Source: Gallionella sp.
GTDB lineage: Bacteria; Pseudomonadota; Gammaproteobacteria; Burkholderiales; Gallionellaceae
Direction of reading: 5' to 3'
Assembly (NCBI GenBank): GCA_030682375.1
Contig: JAUXOL010000019.1
Coordinates: 62,001 to 126,000 of the forward strand
DNA length: 64,000 bases
Shown here: piece after piece, positions 27,483 to 36,612 of the stretch
How positions within the stretch are numbered: the first letter of the stretch is position 1
Layout of the letters: each line of letters begins with the position of its first letter
The notes under the pieces: model-generated
Told to the model about the DNA's origin: nothing
Databases searched by the model: none
The model's input: the letters and a program-made list of their open reading frames with translations, nothing else
Made by a program: the position numbers and the translations under genes

Positions 27483-27558
27483 GCCGAAGTAGCTCAGTTG
27501 GTAGAGCAACGCACTCGTAACGCGTAGGTCGGAGGTTCGATTCCTCTCTTCGGCACCA
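27483..27558 (+). tRNA. tRNA-Thr (anticodon CGU)
   Basis: The acceptor stem is GCCGAAG with CTTCGGC, followed by discriminator A and an encoded CCA. The anticodon loop CTCGTAA gives CGU. Its 3' 18 bases are repeated at 28928-28945, so it is the integration target of the small element that follows. Confidence 0.95.
27541..27558 (+). repeat. att-type direct repeat, left copy (tRNA-Thr 3' end)
   Basis: The 18 bases TTCCTCTCTTCGGCACCA form the 3' end of tRNA-Thr and are repeated exactly at 28928-28945. This is the classic footprint of tyrosine-recombinase integration into a tRNA gene. Confidence 0.85.
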
Positions 27559-27566
27559 CGAAAAAT

Positions 27567-27604
27567 AAACGCCTTGTAATCAATTGGTTACAAGGCGTTT
27601 TTTC
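27567..27604 (+). terminator. Terminator after tRNA-Thr
   Basis: A 13-bp perfect stem (27567-27579 with 27588-27600) with an 8-nt loop is followed by a T-run. It lies inside the inserted element and so replaces the original downstream terminator, which now lies at 28951. Confidence 0.85.
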
Positions 27605-27654
27605 TTGTATGGCTTTTTGGCGAGACTGATTATTAAGGGATTTTTGGTGCTCAT

Positions 27655-27676
27655 TACGTCAAAAATACGTCAAAAA
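27655..27676 (+). repeat. Two tandem TACGTCAAAAA sites, left end of element
   Basis: Two adjacent 11-bp copies (27655-27665 and 27666-27676) lie about 100 bp inside the left repeat. The same motif occurs twice near the right end in the same orientation, which suggests arm-type binding sites for a tyrosine recombinase. Confidence 0.55.
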
Positions 27677-27745
27677 TTGAATTACTTTTGATCATCGAAA
27701 ACCAGTTCTAATATGTTTTTCAAATTCCTGTTGATCGTAAGTAGG

Positions 27746-28726
27746 CTATATATCCAATTCCTGCTGAGTTCCAAAGACTTTCGTTACGTGCCTTTCATAT
27801 TCCTGCTGATCGTTGGATATTTGTGCAATACCAAGCAATTGTCCAAGATGAGTCCGAAGAGCCTTGACGCCCACATCGGCTAAAAACTCATGGAGCTTCT
27901 TAGATTTTTGCCCAGTCGCGGCTCGTTGTGCTTCCAATAGTTTATGAATATTCCCATTGCTGCGTGCGAGTGGGTGATATACCTGATCGACGGTCAGGTG
28001 CTTAAATTTCCAAGGCTTATTTCGTTCTGGTTTTGGCAGCTTGTATAGCCGATACCATTGTTCATAAAGTTGATCCGGAAATTCTTTCTCATATTCTCTA
28101 GCTTCGTCGCGAACGTACAGTTTGAACGCGGTAATTACTTCTTCCCTGGTCGCGTCATACCCTGACAGCGCATAGACAAGCCCCTTAATACCGGCTTTCG
28201 CTGATGCGTTGAGAATGATGTGGGATTGTTTTGCAATTCCCTCTTGATTCTTCGTGAGCTTTCCGTCCGATTCTGCAGAAACAATTGCTTTGCAGACATC
28301 GATCAGCAGGGTCACGTCAAATCCGTAAATCTTGCTCCCTGATGGTGCTCCAGAGACCGCCTGTGGTGCTTGAAATATAAGAGGATTTTCTAGTTTCTCT
28401 TTTAGTTCGAGACCTAGGTAAGGTGAGATCGTCTTGCCATTAATAAACTTCGGGAATCTGCCGCCACCTTGCGTACTGAACCCAAGTGCGACGCCCATCC
28501 CTCGTTGGCTGATTACTGCAGTTTTTTGCTCATCGTTTAGAACGTAGCACTCTACTTCAATCCCAAAGTCTTCCTTGAAACTTCCCTTGTGCGTAGCTTG
28601 AGGAGCCTTTGCTCCCCACCTGGCGATTGCCGCTTTTTGGGCGATTGCCTTCTTTTGTTCATCAGACAAGGCGGCCGCACGAGCAACGCCCCCCTTGGCT
28701 CTTCCTTTTGGTTCATCTGCATTCAT
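27746..28726 (-). CDS. P63C-domain protein
   Basis: I choose ATG 28726, which has AAAGGA eight bases upstream, giving 326 residues; a start at 28735 is possible. The N-terminus has the GGVARAAALSDEQKKAIAQKAA..RWG segment seen before P63C domains. The C-terminal half holds the P63C-like pattern EFPDQLYEQWYRLYKLP, then HLTVDQVYHPLA and GNIHKLLEAQR. P63C is a domain of unknown function found in phage and bacterial accessory proteins. It is the only gene in the tRNA-Thr element. Identification is from recalled family motifs. Confidence 0.72.
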   Translation of the reverse strand: MNADEPKGRAKGGVARAAALSDEQKKAIAQKAAIARWGAKAPQATHKGSFKEDFGIEVECYVLNDEQKTAVISQRGMGVALGFSTQGGGRFPKFINGKTISPYLGLELKEKLENPLIFQAPQAVSGAPSGSKIYGFDVTLLIDVCKAIVSAESDGKLTKNQEGIAKQSHIILNASAKAGIKGLVYALSGYDATREEVITAFKLYVRDEAREYEKEFPDQLYEQWYRLYKLPKPERNKPWKFKHLTVDQVYHPLARSNGNIHKLLEAQRAATGQKSKKLHEFLADVGVKALRTHLGQLLGIAQISNDQQEYERHVTKVFGTQQELDI

Positions 28727-28813
28727 TGCAAGCATCCTTTTGTTGTTAATGCTTGCAAATTCTAAATTGCTCCATAAGATATTGCAAGCATTTTATTATA
28801 AATATGCTTGCAT
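28726..28813 (-). promoter_or_regulatory. Operator-like cluster of GCTTGCA palindromes upstream of the P63C gene
   Basis: Inverted copies AATGCTTGCAA (28748-28758) and TTGCAAGCATT (28782-28792) are 23 bp apart. Further copies lie at 28803-28813 and, over the start codon, at 28726-28735. Four copies within 90 bp of AT-rich DNA suggest an operator, perhaps for autoregulation. No DNA-binding protein other than the P63C product is encoded in the element. Confidence 0.55.
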
Positions 28814-28873
28814 TAGCTTAATTCTGCTTAGGTTTTATCAATAAGTATTTTCCAATAATTTTAGACGAATCTC

Positions 28874-28895
28874 TACGTCAAAATTACGTCAAACG
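28874..28895 (+). repeat. Two tandem TACGTCAAA sites, right end of element
   Basis: Copies at 28874-28884 and 28885-28895 repeat the motif found at 27655-27676 in the same orientation, about 30 bp inside the right att repeat. Confidence 0.55.
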
Positions 28896-28927
28896 CAACG
28901 GAAGCCAATACTGGCGGGCATATTGGT

Positions 28928-28945
28928 TTCCTCTCTTCGGCACCA
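28928..28945 (+). repeat. att-type direct repeat, right copy
   Basis: Exact 18-bp copy of the tRNA-Thr 3' end (27541-27558), including CCA. It marks the right boundary of the element. Confidence 0.85.
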
Positions 28946-28950
28946 TTTGA

Positions 28951-28986
28951 AACCCGCATATTCATTGAGTGTGCGGGTTTTTTCTT
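28951..28986 (+). terminator. Ancestral tRNA-Thr terminator
   Basis: An 8-bp stem (28951-28958 with 28972-28979) followed by a T-run lies five bases after the right att copy. This is the position expected for the tRNA-Thr terminator before the insertion. Confidence 0.75.
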
Positions 28987-29382
28987 GCTTGTTCGAAAAT
29001 TCGATGTTTTTGCATTTGACCTTCGAGTCCGTCGTGACCTTGAAGCGCCGCTTGTTTTTGGCCCGGATATCGTTCTCCTGCATCAGTCGTTCAATCCAAC
29101 AATCCTATTTTTGCTGGCAGGAAAGCCTACGATTGCGCAGCTTCCTTACCAAGCGAGGTTCTGTTTTGCATTGCCGCATTCGATTTCCTTGTTATGTTCG
29201 ATGGCGTACCGATGCGGCTTAGGTTGATCGCCATGATGGCCTCGCGTGAATCGGAGTTGTCTGGAATAGCTTGATTCGTAAGAGCAAGAAGAGCGGTATT
29301 TCTTCACATGAGGTTCGGCGTCGTCGCTGAGCAGAAAAATTTTCTGCCATCCCATAAGGGTTATGCAAAGGAAATGTTTGCA
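28987..29382. other. 396-bp stretch without a recognised gene
   Basis: This lies between the element and the histidine kinase gene. Short open frames exist on both strands, but none has a ribosome site, recognisable motif or codon use like the neighbours. A plausible reading is an eroded gene fragment plus the promoter region of the kinase operon. Confidence 0.5.
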
Positions 29383-32300
29383 ATGAAAGCGAATCGTGTA
29401 GTCATCGCCTGGTTTGCCGGCGTAGTCCTGATGGTTGGGGCTGGCGTGGTGCTGTCGTTCTGGACATTCGGTCAGATGGAAGAAGCCGCCGCCATGCGCA
29501 GGGACACGAATATTTTATTGAGTAAAGCGAATGGCTTGCTATCCGTATTAACAGAGCTCGAAGCGGATCAGCGCGGCTATTTGCTGACCGGTGAAGCCTC
29601 CTTTTTGCGGCGCTATATGGCTGTTAGCAACCGTATCGGCGGCGAGGCCAAGGAGTTACGCCGCTTGTCAGTAAATTCTGCTGCCGATATTCGTCAGAAC
29701 GAGAAATTCCTGAATGCGCTGGATCCGTTGATTGATGCCAAATTGGCGCATATGGCCCATAACATCGAATTGCGCCACGCCCAGGATCTGGCAGCCGTAA
29801 TGACGGATATCAGCAATGGCAAGGGCAAGCAGTTGATGGATTCGATTCGCATCGAGATGCGGGGCTTGATCGAGTTGGAAGAGGCTGCGTTGGATCAGCA
29901 CAACGAAAGGTTTCAAACGAAACTGCGCAACTTGTTTTTCATCATTATTGCCACCAGCATTTTTTCGTTGCTGTTTGCACTGGCTTTCACCTATTTCATT
30001 TACCGGGAAACGCAGAGTCGGCTCAAACGTGCCGTGCATCTCGAAACTCAGCATTTGCTCGATCTTCAAACGGAAACGAACAATCAACTACAACAGGCCA
30101 ACGTCGCCTTGCAGGTCAGCGAGGAGAAGCTCGCGGTTACGCTTAATTCCATCGGCGATGCGGTTATCGCCACCGATACCGAAGCGCGAGTGACCTTCCT
30201 GAATCCCACCGCGGAAAAGCTCACCGGTTGGACGCGGAAATCAGCCAGCGGCCATCCGATAAACGAAGTGTTCAATATTGTCGACAAGATATCCAGGCTG
30301 CCAGTCATGCCCCCGGTCATGGCCGCGCTGGTGCATGGCACGATACAGGATCTCGCCAACCACGCCGTGCTGATTGCGTTCGACGGCTGCGAGCGCGATA
30401 TCGCCGACAGTTGCGCTCCCGTTCGCGACCGCGAGGGGCATGTGGTCGGTGCCGTGCTGGTCTTTCGCGACGTTACCGGGGAATATGCCGTGCAGCAGGC
30501 ATTGCGCGACCAGCAGTTCTACTCGCGCTCGCTTCTGGAATCGAATATAGATGCGCTGATGGCCACGGATCCGTTCGGCATCATTACCGACGTCAATTCG
30601 CAGATGGAGGCGCTCACCGGTTGTATGCGCGACGAGCTGGTAGGCACGCCATTCAAGAATTACTTCACCGATCCCGAGCGCGCGGAGGCGGGCATCGAGC
30701 TGGCGCTGCGCGTAAACAGCGTCAGCGATTACGAGTTGACCGCGCGCGCCAAAGACGGCAAGGAAACCATGGTTTCCTACAATGCCGCCACTTTTTACGA
30801 CCGCGACGGTAAGTTGCAGGGGGTGTTTGCCGCCGCCCGGGACGTCACCGAACGCAAGCGCCTGAATACCGAGCTGGAGAACGCCCGATCCGTGGCGGAA
30901 AAGGCCAATCTGGCCAAATCGGATTTTCTGTCCAGCATGAGCCACGAGATACGTACGCCCATGAATGCCATTATCGGCATGTCCTATCTGGCGTTGAAGA
31001 CCGAGCTGACACCGCGCCAGCGAGACTATGTCAACAAGATTCAGGATTCCGGAAGGCATCTTCTCGGCATCATCAACGATATTCTCGATTTTTCAAAAAT
31101 AGAAGCCGGCAAGCTGACGGTCGAACATGCAGAGTTCAATCTGGAAAAAGTGCTCGACAATATGGCCGGCCTGATCGCCGGGAAGGCCGGAGACAAAGGG
31201 CTGGAGCTGGTTTTCGACGTAGACAGTCAAGTGCCCCCCAAAATGGTTGGCGATGCGTTGCGGTTGGGGCAGATTTTTATCAATTACTGCAACAATGCCG
31301 TCAAGTTCACCGAGCAGGGCGAGATCGATATTGTCATTCGCATCAAGGAGGAAAACGACAAGGATATCCTGCTCTACTGCGCCGTGCGCGATACCGGCAT
31401 CGGTCTGACGCAGGAGCAGATTGGCCGGTTGTTTCAGAGTTTTTCGCAAGCCGACACCTCGATCACCCGAAAATTTGGCGGCACCGGCCTGGGGCTGGTT
31501 ATTTCCAAGCAACTGGTCGAGTTGATGGGGGGCGAGGTAGGCGTAGAGAGCGAGATCGGCAAGGGCAGCACTTTCTGGTTCACGGTTCGCCTCGGCAAGA
31601 GCGCGGAACGCCAGCGCCGCCTGATTCTGACGAACGATTTGCAGGGCAAGCGCGTGCTGGTGGTGGACGACAATGAAAATGCCCGCATGGTGTTGAGCGA
31701 CATGCTCGGCAGCATGAGTTTCCAGGTCGACAAGGCGGACTCCGGCAAGGCGGCAATTGCCGCCGTAGAACGAGCCGAGGCGCAGGGCATGCCTTATGAG
31801 ATCGTGTTCCTCGACTGGAAAATGCCGGATATGGACGGTGTCGAAACGGCCAGGCGGATCAAGGCGCTGCCGCTCGACCACCGGCCGCACATGACGATGG
31901 TGACCGCTTATGGGCGCGAGGAAGTCATCAGAGATGCGGAGGAAGTCGGTATCGAGGACGTGATGATCAAACCGGTCAGTGCTTCGGTGCTGTTCGACGG
32001 GGTGGTGAATATCTTGAGCGGCGTTGCTCCCCCTCATGTCAGCCTCGATACCCCGACCGAAACCTTCAAGCAGCTGGTCGCCATTCAGGGTGCGCGCATT
32101 TTGCTGGTGGAGGATAACGATTTGAACCAGGAAGTGGCCACCGGTCTGTTGCTCGATGCCGGCTTTGTCGTCGATCTGGCCGAGAACGGTCAGGTCGCAC
32201 TGGACAAGCTCGATGCGGCCGATTATGACGTGGTACTGATGGACATGCAGATGCCGGTGATGGATGGCGTGACCGCAACGCAGGAGATACGCAAGCAGGC

Positions 32301-33111
32301 GCGTTTTAAGGATCTTCCGGTCGTGGCGATGACTGCCAACGCCATGCAGGGCGATCGCGATCGCTGTCTGGCGGCGGGCATGAACGATCACGTCGCCAAG
32401 CCTATCGAGCCCGATGAGTTGTGGCGTGCGCTGCTGAAATGGGCCAAGCCGCAGCACCCGACATCGGCTGCGGTCCAGCCTCAGATTGAGCAAGAAACCG
32501 AGCTGCCATCCGGCATAGCCGGGTTGGATATCGTCAACGGTCTGCGCCGCGTGCTGGGCAAGAAGTCGCTCTATCTGTCTATGCTGCGCAAATTCATTGC
32601 AGGGCAAAAAAATATAACGACGGAAATCCGCCAGACACTCGAGGCGGGAGACTGGGACACAGGAGAGCGGTTCGCTCATACGCTGAAGGGCGTTTCCGGA
32701 AACATCGGCGCTGCGACGATACAGCAGCTGGCGACACATCTGGAGGCCGGCATCCGGGGGCGCAGTTCGCGTGCGGAGCTGGATGCAGAACTCGATGTGC
32801 TGGCACATCAGCTCGACTATTTCATCTCCGAATTGGAACAGAAAATGCCGGCGTTGCCGGTCAATACGGAAATCAAGGTCGATCCGAAAATACTCAAGAC
32901 TGTCTGCGGCCGGCTGGAAACATTGCTGCTGGACGACGATTCCGCGGCCGTGGATTTGATGCATGAGAACGCCAATCTGCTGAGCGCAGCCTTCCCATGG
33001 CACTACAGCCGGATTGAGGTTGCCATCCGCGCGTTCGATTTCGACGCGGCGCTCGCGGCGCTGAGAGCCGCTTCGGCAGAGTCCGTGCAATTTGGTGCGG
33101 AAACGCCATGA
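29383..33111 (+). CDS. Hybrid sensor histidine kinase (CHASE3-PAS-PAS-HisKA-HATPase-REC-REC-Hpt)
   Basis: From ATG 29383 (AAAGGA about 10 bases upstream) the protein has 1242 residues; an upstream start at 29308 would add 25. Order: membrane helix (about 7-27), CHASE3-type periplasmic domain, second helix (about 188-208), two PAS domains, HisKA with H521 (MSHEIRTPMN), HATPase, two receivers with D811 and D954, and an Hpt domain with H1099 (AHTLKG). It is a complete intramolecular phosphorelay of BarA/EvgS style. The signal is unknown. It overlaps the next gene by 4 bp. Confidence 0.92.
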   Translation: MKANRVVIAWFAGVVLMVGAGVVLSFWTFGQMEEAAAMRRDTNILLSKANGLLSVLTELEADQRGYLLTGEASFLRRYMAVSNRIGGEAKELRRLSVNSAADIRQNEKFLNALDPLIDAKLAHMAHNIELRHAQDLAAVMTDISNGKGKQLMDSIRIEMRGLIELEEAALDQHNERFQTKLRNLFFIIIATSIFSLLFALAFTYFIYRETQSRLKRAVHLETQHLLDLQTETNNQLQQANVALQVSEEKLAVTLNSIGDAVIATDTEARVTFLNPTAEKLTGWTRKSASGHPINEVFNIVDKISRLPVMPPVMAALVHGTIQDLANHAVLIAFDGCERDIADSCAPVRDREGHVVGAVLVFRDVTGEYAVQQALRDQQFYSRSLLESNIDALMATDPFGIITDVNSQMEALTGCMRDELVGTPFKNYFTDPERAEAGIELALRVNSVSDYELTARAKDGKETMVSYNAATFYDRDGKLQGVFAAARDVTERKRLNTELENARSVAEKANLAKSDFLSSMSHEIRTPMNAIIGMSYLALKTELTPRQRDYVNKIQDSGRHLLGIINDILDFSKIEAGKLTVEHAEFNLEKVLDNMAGLIAGKAGDKGLELVFDVDSQVPPKMVGDALRLGQIFINYCNNAVKFTEQGEIDIVIRIKEENDKDILLYCAVRDTGIGLTQEQIGRLFQSFSQADTSITRKFGGTGLGLVISKQLVELMGGEVGVESEIGKGSTFWFTVRLGKSAERQRRLILTNDLQGKRVLVVDDNENARMVLSDMLGSMSFQVDKADSGKAAIAAVERAEAQGMPYEIVFLDWKMPDMDGVETARRIKALPLDHRPHMTMVTAYGREEVIRDAEEVGIEDVMIKPVSASVLFDGVVNILSGVAPPHVSLDTPTETFKQLVAIQGARILLVEDNDLNQEVATGLLLDAGFVVDLAENGQVALDKLDAADYDVVLMDMQMPVMDGVTATQEIRKQARFKDLPVVAMTANAMQGDRDRCLAAGMNDHVAKPIEPDELWRALLKWAKPQHPTSAAVQPQIEQETELPSGIAGLDIVNGLRRVLGKKSLYLSMLRKFIAGQKNITTEIRQTLEAGDWDTGERFAHTLKGVSGNIGAATIQQLATHLEAGIRGRSSRAELDAELDVLAHQLDYFISELEQKMPALPVNTEIKVDPKILKTVCGRLETLLLDDDSAAVDLMHENANLLSAAFPWHYSRIEVAIRAFDFDAALAALRAASAESVQFGAETP

Positions 33112-34682
33112 TAGACAAGCAGACAGCCTTTCTCGTGGTCGACGATTTCGAGCCCATGCGTAAAGTGACCGCAGGGCAGCTGCGTTCGATGGGTGCCAGC
33201 AATATCGTCATGGCCGGAAACGGGGCGGAGGCTCTGCGCATATTGCAAAACCGACGGGTGGACATCGTGCTGTCCGACTGGAATATGCCGGTGATGACCG
33301 GGCTGGCGCTGCTCAAGGCGGTGCGTTCCGATCCGAAGCTGTCGAATTTGCCTTTCATCATGATCACGGCAGAAGCCGAGCGTCATCGCATCGAGGAAGC
33401 CATCGCCTGCGGCGTCAGCGATTTGCTGGTCAAACCATATACCTCGCAACGTCTGGCGACTCACGTGGAAAAGGCGCTGACCTTGCAGGATAGATACGGG
33501 CTTCCTGTCGGCACGGTGTTGGGGGCGGGTCGCGAGGCCGTGACGATGGCGCCATCCGCGCCATCTGCGGAACCGGTGCGTTCGACGATTCTGGTGGTCG
33601 ACGATGTGGCGGACAATCTGCTGCTGCTTTCGGAGCTGTTCAAGGACGAATACCGTGTGCGCATCGCACATGCCGGCGAGAAGGCACTGGAGATATGCCA
33701 ATCGAACGATCCGCCCGATCTGGTTCTGCTCGACATCATGATGCCGGGTATGGACGGGTTCGAAGTGGCGCGACGCATGCGCGAGCATCCGACATCCGAA
33801 GCGATTCCGGTGATCTTCGTTACTTCCATGACAGGCGACGATGCGCGCCTGAAGGGCTTGGGGCTGGGCGCTGTCGATTTTATCGGCAAGCCCATCAATC
33901 CGGATGTGCTCAAGCCGCGCGTGCGGAATTTTATGCGCTATGTCGAATTGCGCAGGCAATTGCAGGCCAATTACGACAGCATGCTGGAGCTGGCGCGCTT
34001 GCGCGAGGATGTGGAACACATCATGCGCCATGACATCAAAGGGCCGCTCGCCGGCGTGGTCGGAGTGGTGCAGGCGCTGGCCGAAGATAAATCGATGAAT
34101 TACCAGCAAGTCTGGCAGCTGCATATGGTCGAAGAGACCACCATGCAGGTGATCAATATGGTTAATCTTTCTTCCGAGCTATTCAAGATCGAAACCGGAC
34201 GCTTCAAGCTGGATGCCAAACCGGTCAAGATCACCTACCTCTTGCAGCGCATAATCGAAATCTCGCGCACGACCTTCGCAGGGAAACTCATCACCATTAC
34301 GAGCAATACCGACAAGCCCGCCGATGGCATCGTGCCGGAAGCGCTGGGCGATGCCATGCTTTGCTACTCCCTGTTCCAGAATCTCATCAAGAATGCCTGC
34401 GAAGCGGCTCCCGAAGGAAGCTGGGTGGATGTGACACTGTTCGACGAATCGCCCTTGCGTATCGCGATCCGGAATCAGGGGGCGGTGCCGGCTGAAATAC
34501 GCGAGCGCTTTTTCGACAAATTCGTCACTCACGGCAAGGAAGGCGGAACCGGCTTGGGAACCTATTCGGCAAAGCGGCTTACAGAGGCGCAACACGGAAG
34601 AATTTCGCTGGAGGTTTCCGATACCGAGGATCGCACCACGATTTCTGTAATATTGCCGCGTTGCGAGGAGGGCGAGGTATGA
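33108..34682 (+). CDS. Double-receiver hybrid kinase (REC-REC-HisKA-like-HATPase)
   Basis: The 524-residue protein is cytoplasmic. Receiver 1 (about 1-125) is CheY-like with D57 (LSDWNMP). Receiver 2 (about 160-285) has D209 ([11 protein letters not shown]). A dimerisation segment with candidate phosphosite H308 ([12 protein letters not shown]) precedes an HATPase domain with [11 protein letters not shown] and [11 protein letters not shown]. The start overlaps the preceding kinase gene, so it is a direct partner that can take phosphate from the Hpt domain of that kinase. It has no DNA-binding domain. Confidence 0.9.
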   Translation: MIDKQTAFLVVDDFEPMRKVTAGQLRSMGASNIVMAGNGAEALRILQNRRVDIVLSDWNMPVMTGLALLKAVRSDPKLSNLPFIMITAEAERHRIEEAIACGVSDLLVKPYTSQRLATHVEKALTLQDRYGLPVGTVLGAGREAVTMAPSAPSAEPVRSTILVVDDVADNLLLLSELFKDEYRVRIAHAGEKALEICQSNDPPDLVLLDIMMPGMDGFEVARRMREHPTSEAIPVIFVTSMTGDDARLKGLGLGAVDFIGKPINPDVLKPRVRNFMRYVELRRQLQANYDSMLELARLREDVEHIMRHDIKGPLAGVVGVVQALAEDKSMNYQQVWQLHMVEETTMQVINMVNLSSELFKIETGRFKLDAKPVKITYLLQRIIEISRTTFAGKLITITSNTDKPADGIVPEALGDAMLCYSLFQNLIKNACEAAPEGSWVDVTLFDESPLRIAIRNQGAVPAEIRERFFDKFVTHGKEGGTGLGTYSAKRLTEAQHGRISLEVSDTEDRTTISVILPRCEEGEV

Positions 34683-34740
34683 GAGATGCGCGCACAATGT
34701 TTCCGCGCATCTGCGCAATATCGGATCGGGAGGTGTCACC

Positions 34741-36354
34741 GTGGAAGAGCTAGAAGCCACGAAAATCGCCACGATACTGGTGGTGGACGATACGCCGGAC
34801 AACCTGGCGCTGATGAGCAATCTGCTTAACGGCAAATACAAGGTGAAGGTTGCCAACGATGGACCGAAGGCACTGCGGATAGCTGCATCGGACGATCCTC
34901 CCGATCTGATTCTGCTCGACATCATGATGCCAGGCATGGACGGTTACGAGGTGTGCAGACTACTTAAACTCGATCCTGCCACGATGAATATCCCGGTGAT
35001 TTTTATTTCGGCCAAAACGGAAATCGAGGATGAAACGAAAGGGCTGGAACTCGGGGCGATCGATTACATCGCCAAGCCGGTCAGCCCGCCCATCGTCATG
35101 GCGCGGGTAAAGAACCATCTGGCGCTGCGCGAAAAGAACATCGAGCTGGAGCAGGCTCGGGCTATTGCCGAAAAAGCCAGCCTGGCCAAATCGGATTTCC
35201 TTTCCAGCATGAGTCATGAGCTGCGCAGCCCGCTCAATGCCATTCTCGGTTTTTCTCAGTTGATGGCGGCCGACACGCCTCCGCCAACGACCGCCCAGAA
35301 CGAAAGCCTGGATCAGATCCAGCAGGCGGGATGGCATCTGCTGAAGCTGATTAACGAGATTCTCGATCTCGCCAAGATTGAGTCCGGGCAGGTTTCAATG
35401 TTTGAGGAGCCGGTGTCGCTTGCCGATGTGATGCTCGAATGCAAGAACATGATTGAGCCCCAGGTGCGCCAGCGCGGGATCGGATTGTATTTTCCCGAAT
35501 TCGAGTCCCCGCAATTCGTTCATGCCGACCGGATGCGATTGAAGCAGGTATTGATCAACCTGCTTTCCAATGCGATCAAATACAACACCTTGCAGGGAAC
35601 GGTCGAGGTAGCCTGCACAGCAAGCTCGCCGGGACGTATACGGATCAGTATCAAAGACAGCGGTACAGGATTGTCGCCCGAACAGTTGAGACAACTATTT
35701 CAGCCTTTCAACCGCCTGGGGCAAGAGGCGAGCGGCGTGGAGGGATCCGGCATCGGCCTGGTGGTGGCCAAGCGACTGGTCGAGATGATGGGGGGGGGCA
35801 TCGGCGTGGAAAGCGAGGTCGGCGTGGGCAGCGTTTTCTGGTTCGAGCTTAATACGGTTGCAGCGCCGCATCTTGATACGGCGGAAGGCACGGCCATGTC
35901 ATTGGCCGGTTCGGGCGAACCCCATCCTGCCCGCACTAAAACCGTGCTGTATGTGGAAGACAATCCGGCGAATATGAGGCTGGTCGAGCAAATCGTCGCT
36001 CGTCATCCGCACATCCGGCTGCTCAATGCCGTGAATGGACATAACGGTATCGAGATTGCGCGGTCAGCCACGCCGGATACGATCCTGATGGACGTCAATC
36101 TGCCCGACATCAGCGGCTTCGAAGCGCTGGAAATATTGCGTAACGATCCCTTTACCCGGCACATCCCCGTCATCGCCGTCAGCGCCAATGCGATGCCGCT
36201 CACTATAGAGACGGGGCTGAAAGCGGGTTTCTTCCGCTATATAACCAAACCCATCCAGATTGACGAATTCATGAGGGTGCTCAATCTTGCGCTGGAATTC
36301 GCGGAACATCGGACCGTTAACGAGCCAACGGATCGGGTGTCCGGCATTGATTAG
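34741..36354 (+). CDS. Hybrid histidine kinase (REC-HisKA-HATPase-REC)
   Basis: Starts at GTG 34741 with GGGAGG ten bases upstream, 537 residues. It has an N-terminal receiver with D60 ([11 protein letters not shown]), a coiled coil, HisKA with H159 ([10 protein letters not shown]), an HATPase domain ([22 protein letters not shown]) and a C-terminal receiver with D451 ([11 protein letters not shown]). It is soluble. With the two upstream genes it makes a three-protein relay with six receivers and no obvious transcription-factor output. A receiver fragment follows immediately. Confidence 0.9.
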   Translation: MEELEATKIATILVVDDTPDNLALMSNLLNGKYKVKVANDGPKALRIAASDDPPDLILLDIMMPGMDGYEVCRLLKLDPATMNIPVIFISAKTEIEDETKGLELGAIDYIAKPVSPPIVMARVKNHLALREKNIELEQARAIAEKASLAKSDFLSSMSHELRSPLNAILGFSQLMAADTPPPTTAQNESLDQIQQAGWHLLKLINEILDLAKIESGQVSMFEEPVSLADVMLECKNMIEPQVRQRGIGLYFPEFESPQFVHADRMRLKQVLINLLSNAIKYNTLQGTVEVACTASSPGRIRISIKDSGTGLSPEQLRQLFQPFNRLGQEASGVEGSGIGLVVAKRLVEMMGGGIGVESEVGVGSVFWFELNTVAAPHLDTAEGTAMSLAGSGEPHPARTKTVLYVEDNPANMRLVEQIVARHPHIRLLNAVNGHNGIEIARSATPDTILMDVNLPDISGFEALEILRNDPFTRHIPVIAVSANAMPLTIETGLKAGFFRYITKPIQIDEFMRVLNLALEFAEHRTVNEPTDRVSGID

Positions 36355-36472
36355 TGCAACCGATATTCTTAAAGCCAGCATCCTGATCGTCGATGATGAA
36401 TATGCGAAATCCGATTTCAAATCGACACCAAAATATTTGCTCTGTGGCCCTTGCCAATACGGGGCTTGGTGA
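36349..36472 (+). pseudogene. Truncated response-regulator receiver fragment
   Basis: The frame reads [20 protein letters not shown] and then loses similarity, ending at 36470-36472. ILIVDDE is the start of a receiver domain. The conserved aspartate region and everything after it are missing. It probably marks the deleted 5' end of a fourth relay gene, perhaps the lost output regulator. Confidence 0.55.
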
Positions 36473-36488
36473 TAGCAGGGGGTAATTT

Positions 36489-36517
36489 AACCGGACACTA
36501 GTGACCGGTTTTATTTT
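36489..36517 (+). terminator. Terminator of the phosphorelay operon
   Basis: A palindromic stem AACCGG/CCGGTT (36489-36494 with 36505-36510) has an inner CAC/GTG extension and is followed by TTATTTT. It separates the relay genes from gltX. Confidence 0.7.
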
Positions 36518-36612
36518 CCAGGATATCTTCCAAGCTTCATGATTCCCTGTGCGCATCGCGGGCAAAGCCCGTAAAATGCGCGTCTTAATTTTTTGCCTGA
36601 ATCCGTTAAGTC

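Larger units (their letters stand above)
27559..28945. mobile_element. 1.39-kb integrative element at tRNA-Thr without integrase
   Basis: The segment between the two 18-bp tRNA-Thr repeats is AT-rich compared with the flanks. It carries one gene (P63C-domain protein, minus strand) and has pairs of TACGTCAAA repeats near each end that look like recombinase arm sites. No integrase, relaxase or replication gene is present. It is either a deletion remnant or a small passenger mobilised by a recombinase encoded elsewhere. Confidence 0.7.

Noticed and set aside
28985..29227. A small plus-strand gene of 80 codons after the tRNA-Thr element
   Set aside because: No ribosome site and no recognisable motif; the two other frames over the same bases are equally open. 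I describe the stretch as non-coding or eroded.
31093..33090. A 665-codon minus-strand open frame
   Set aside because: It is antisense to the receiver and Hpt domains of the hybrid kinase and shows no motif of its own.
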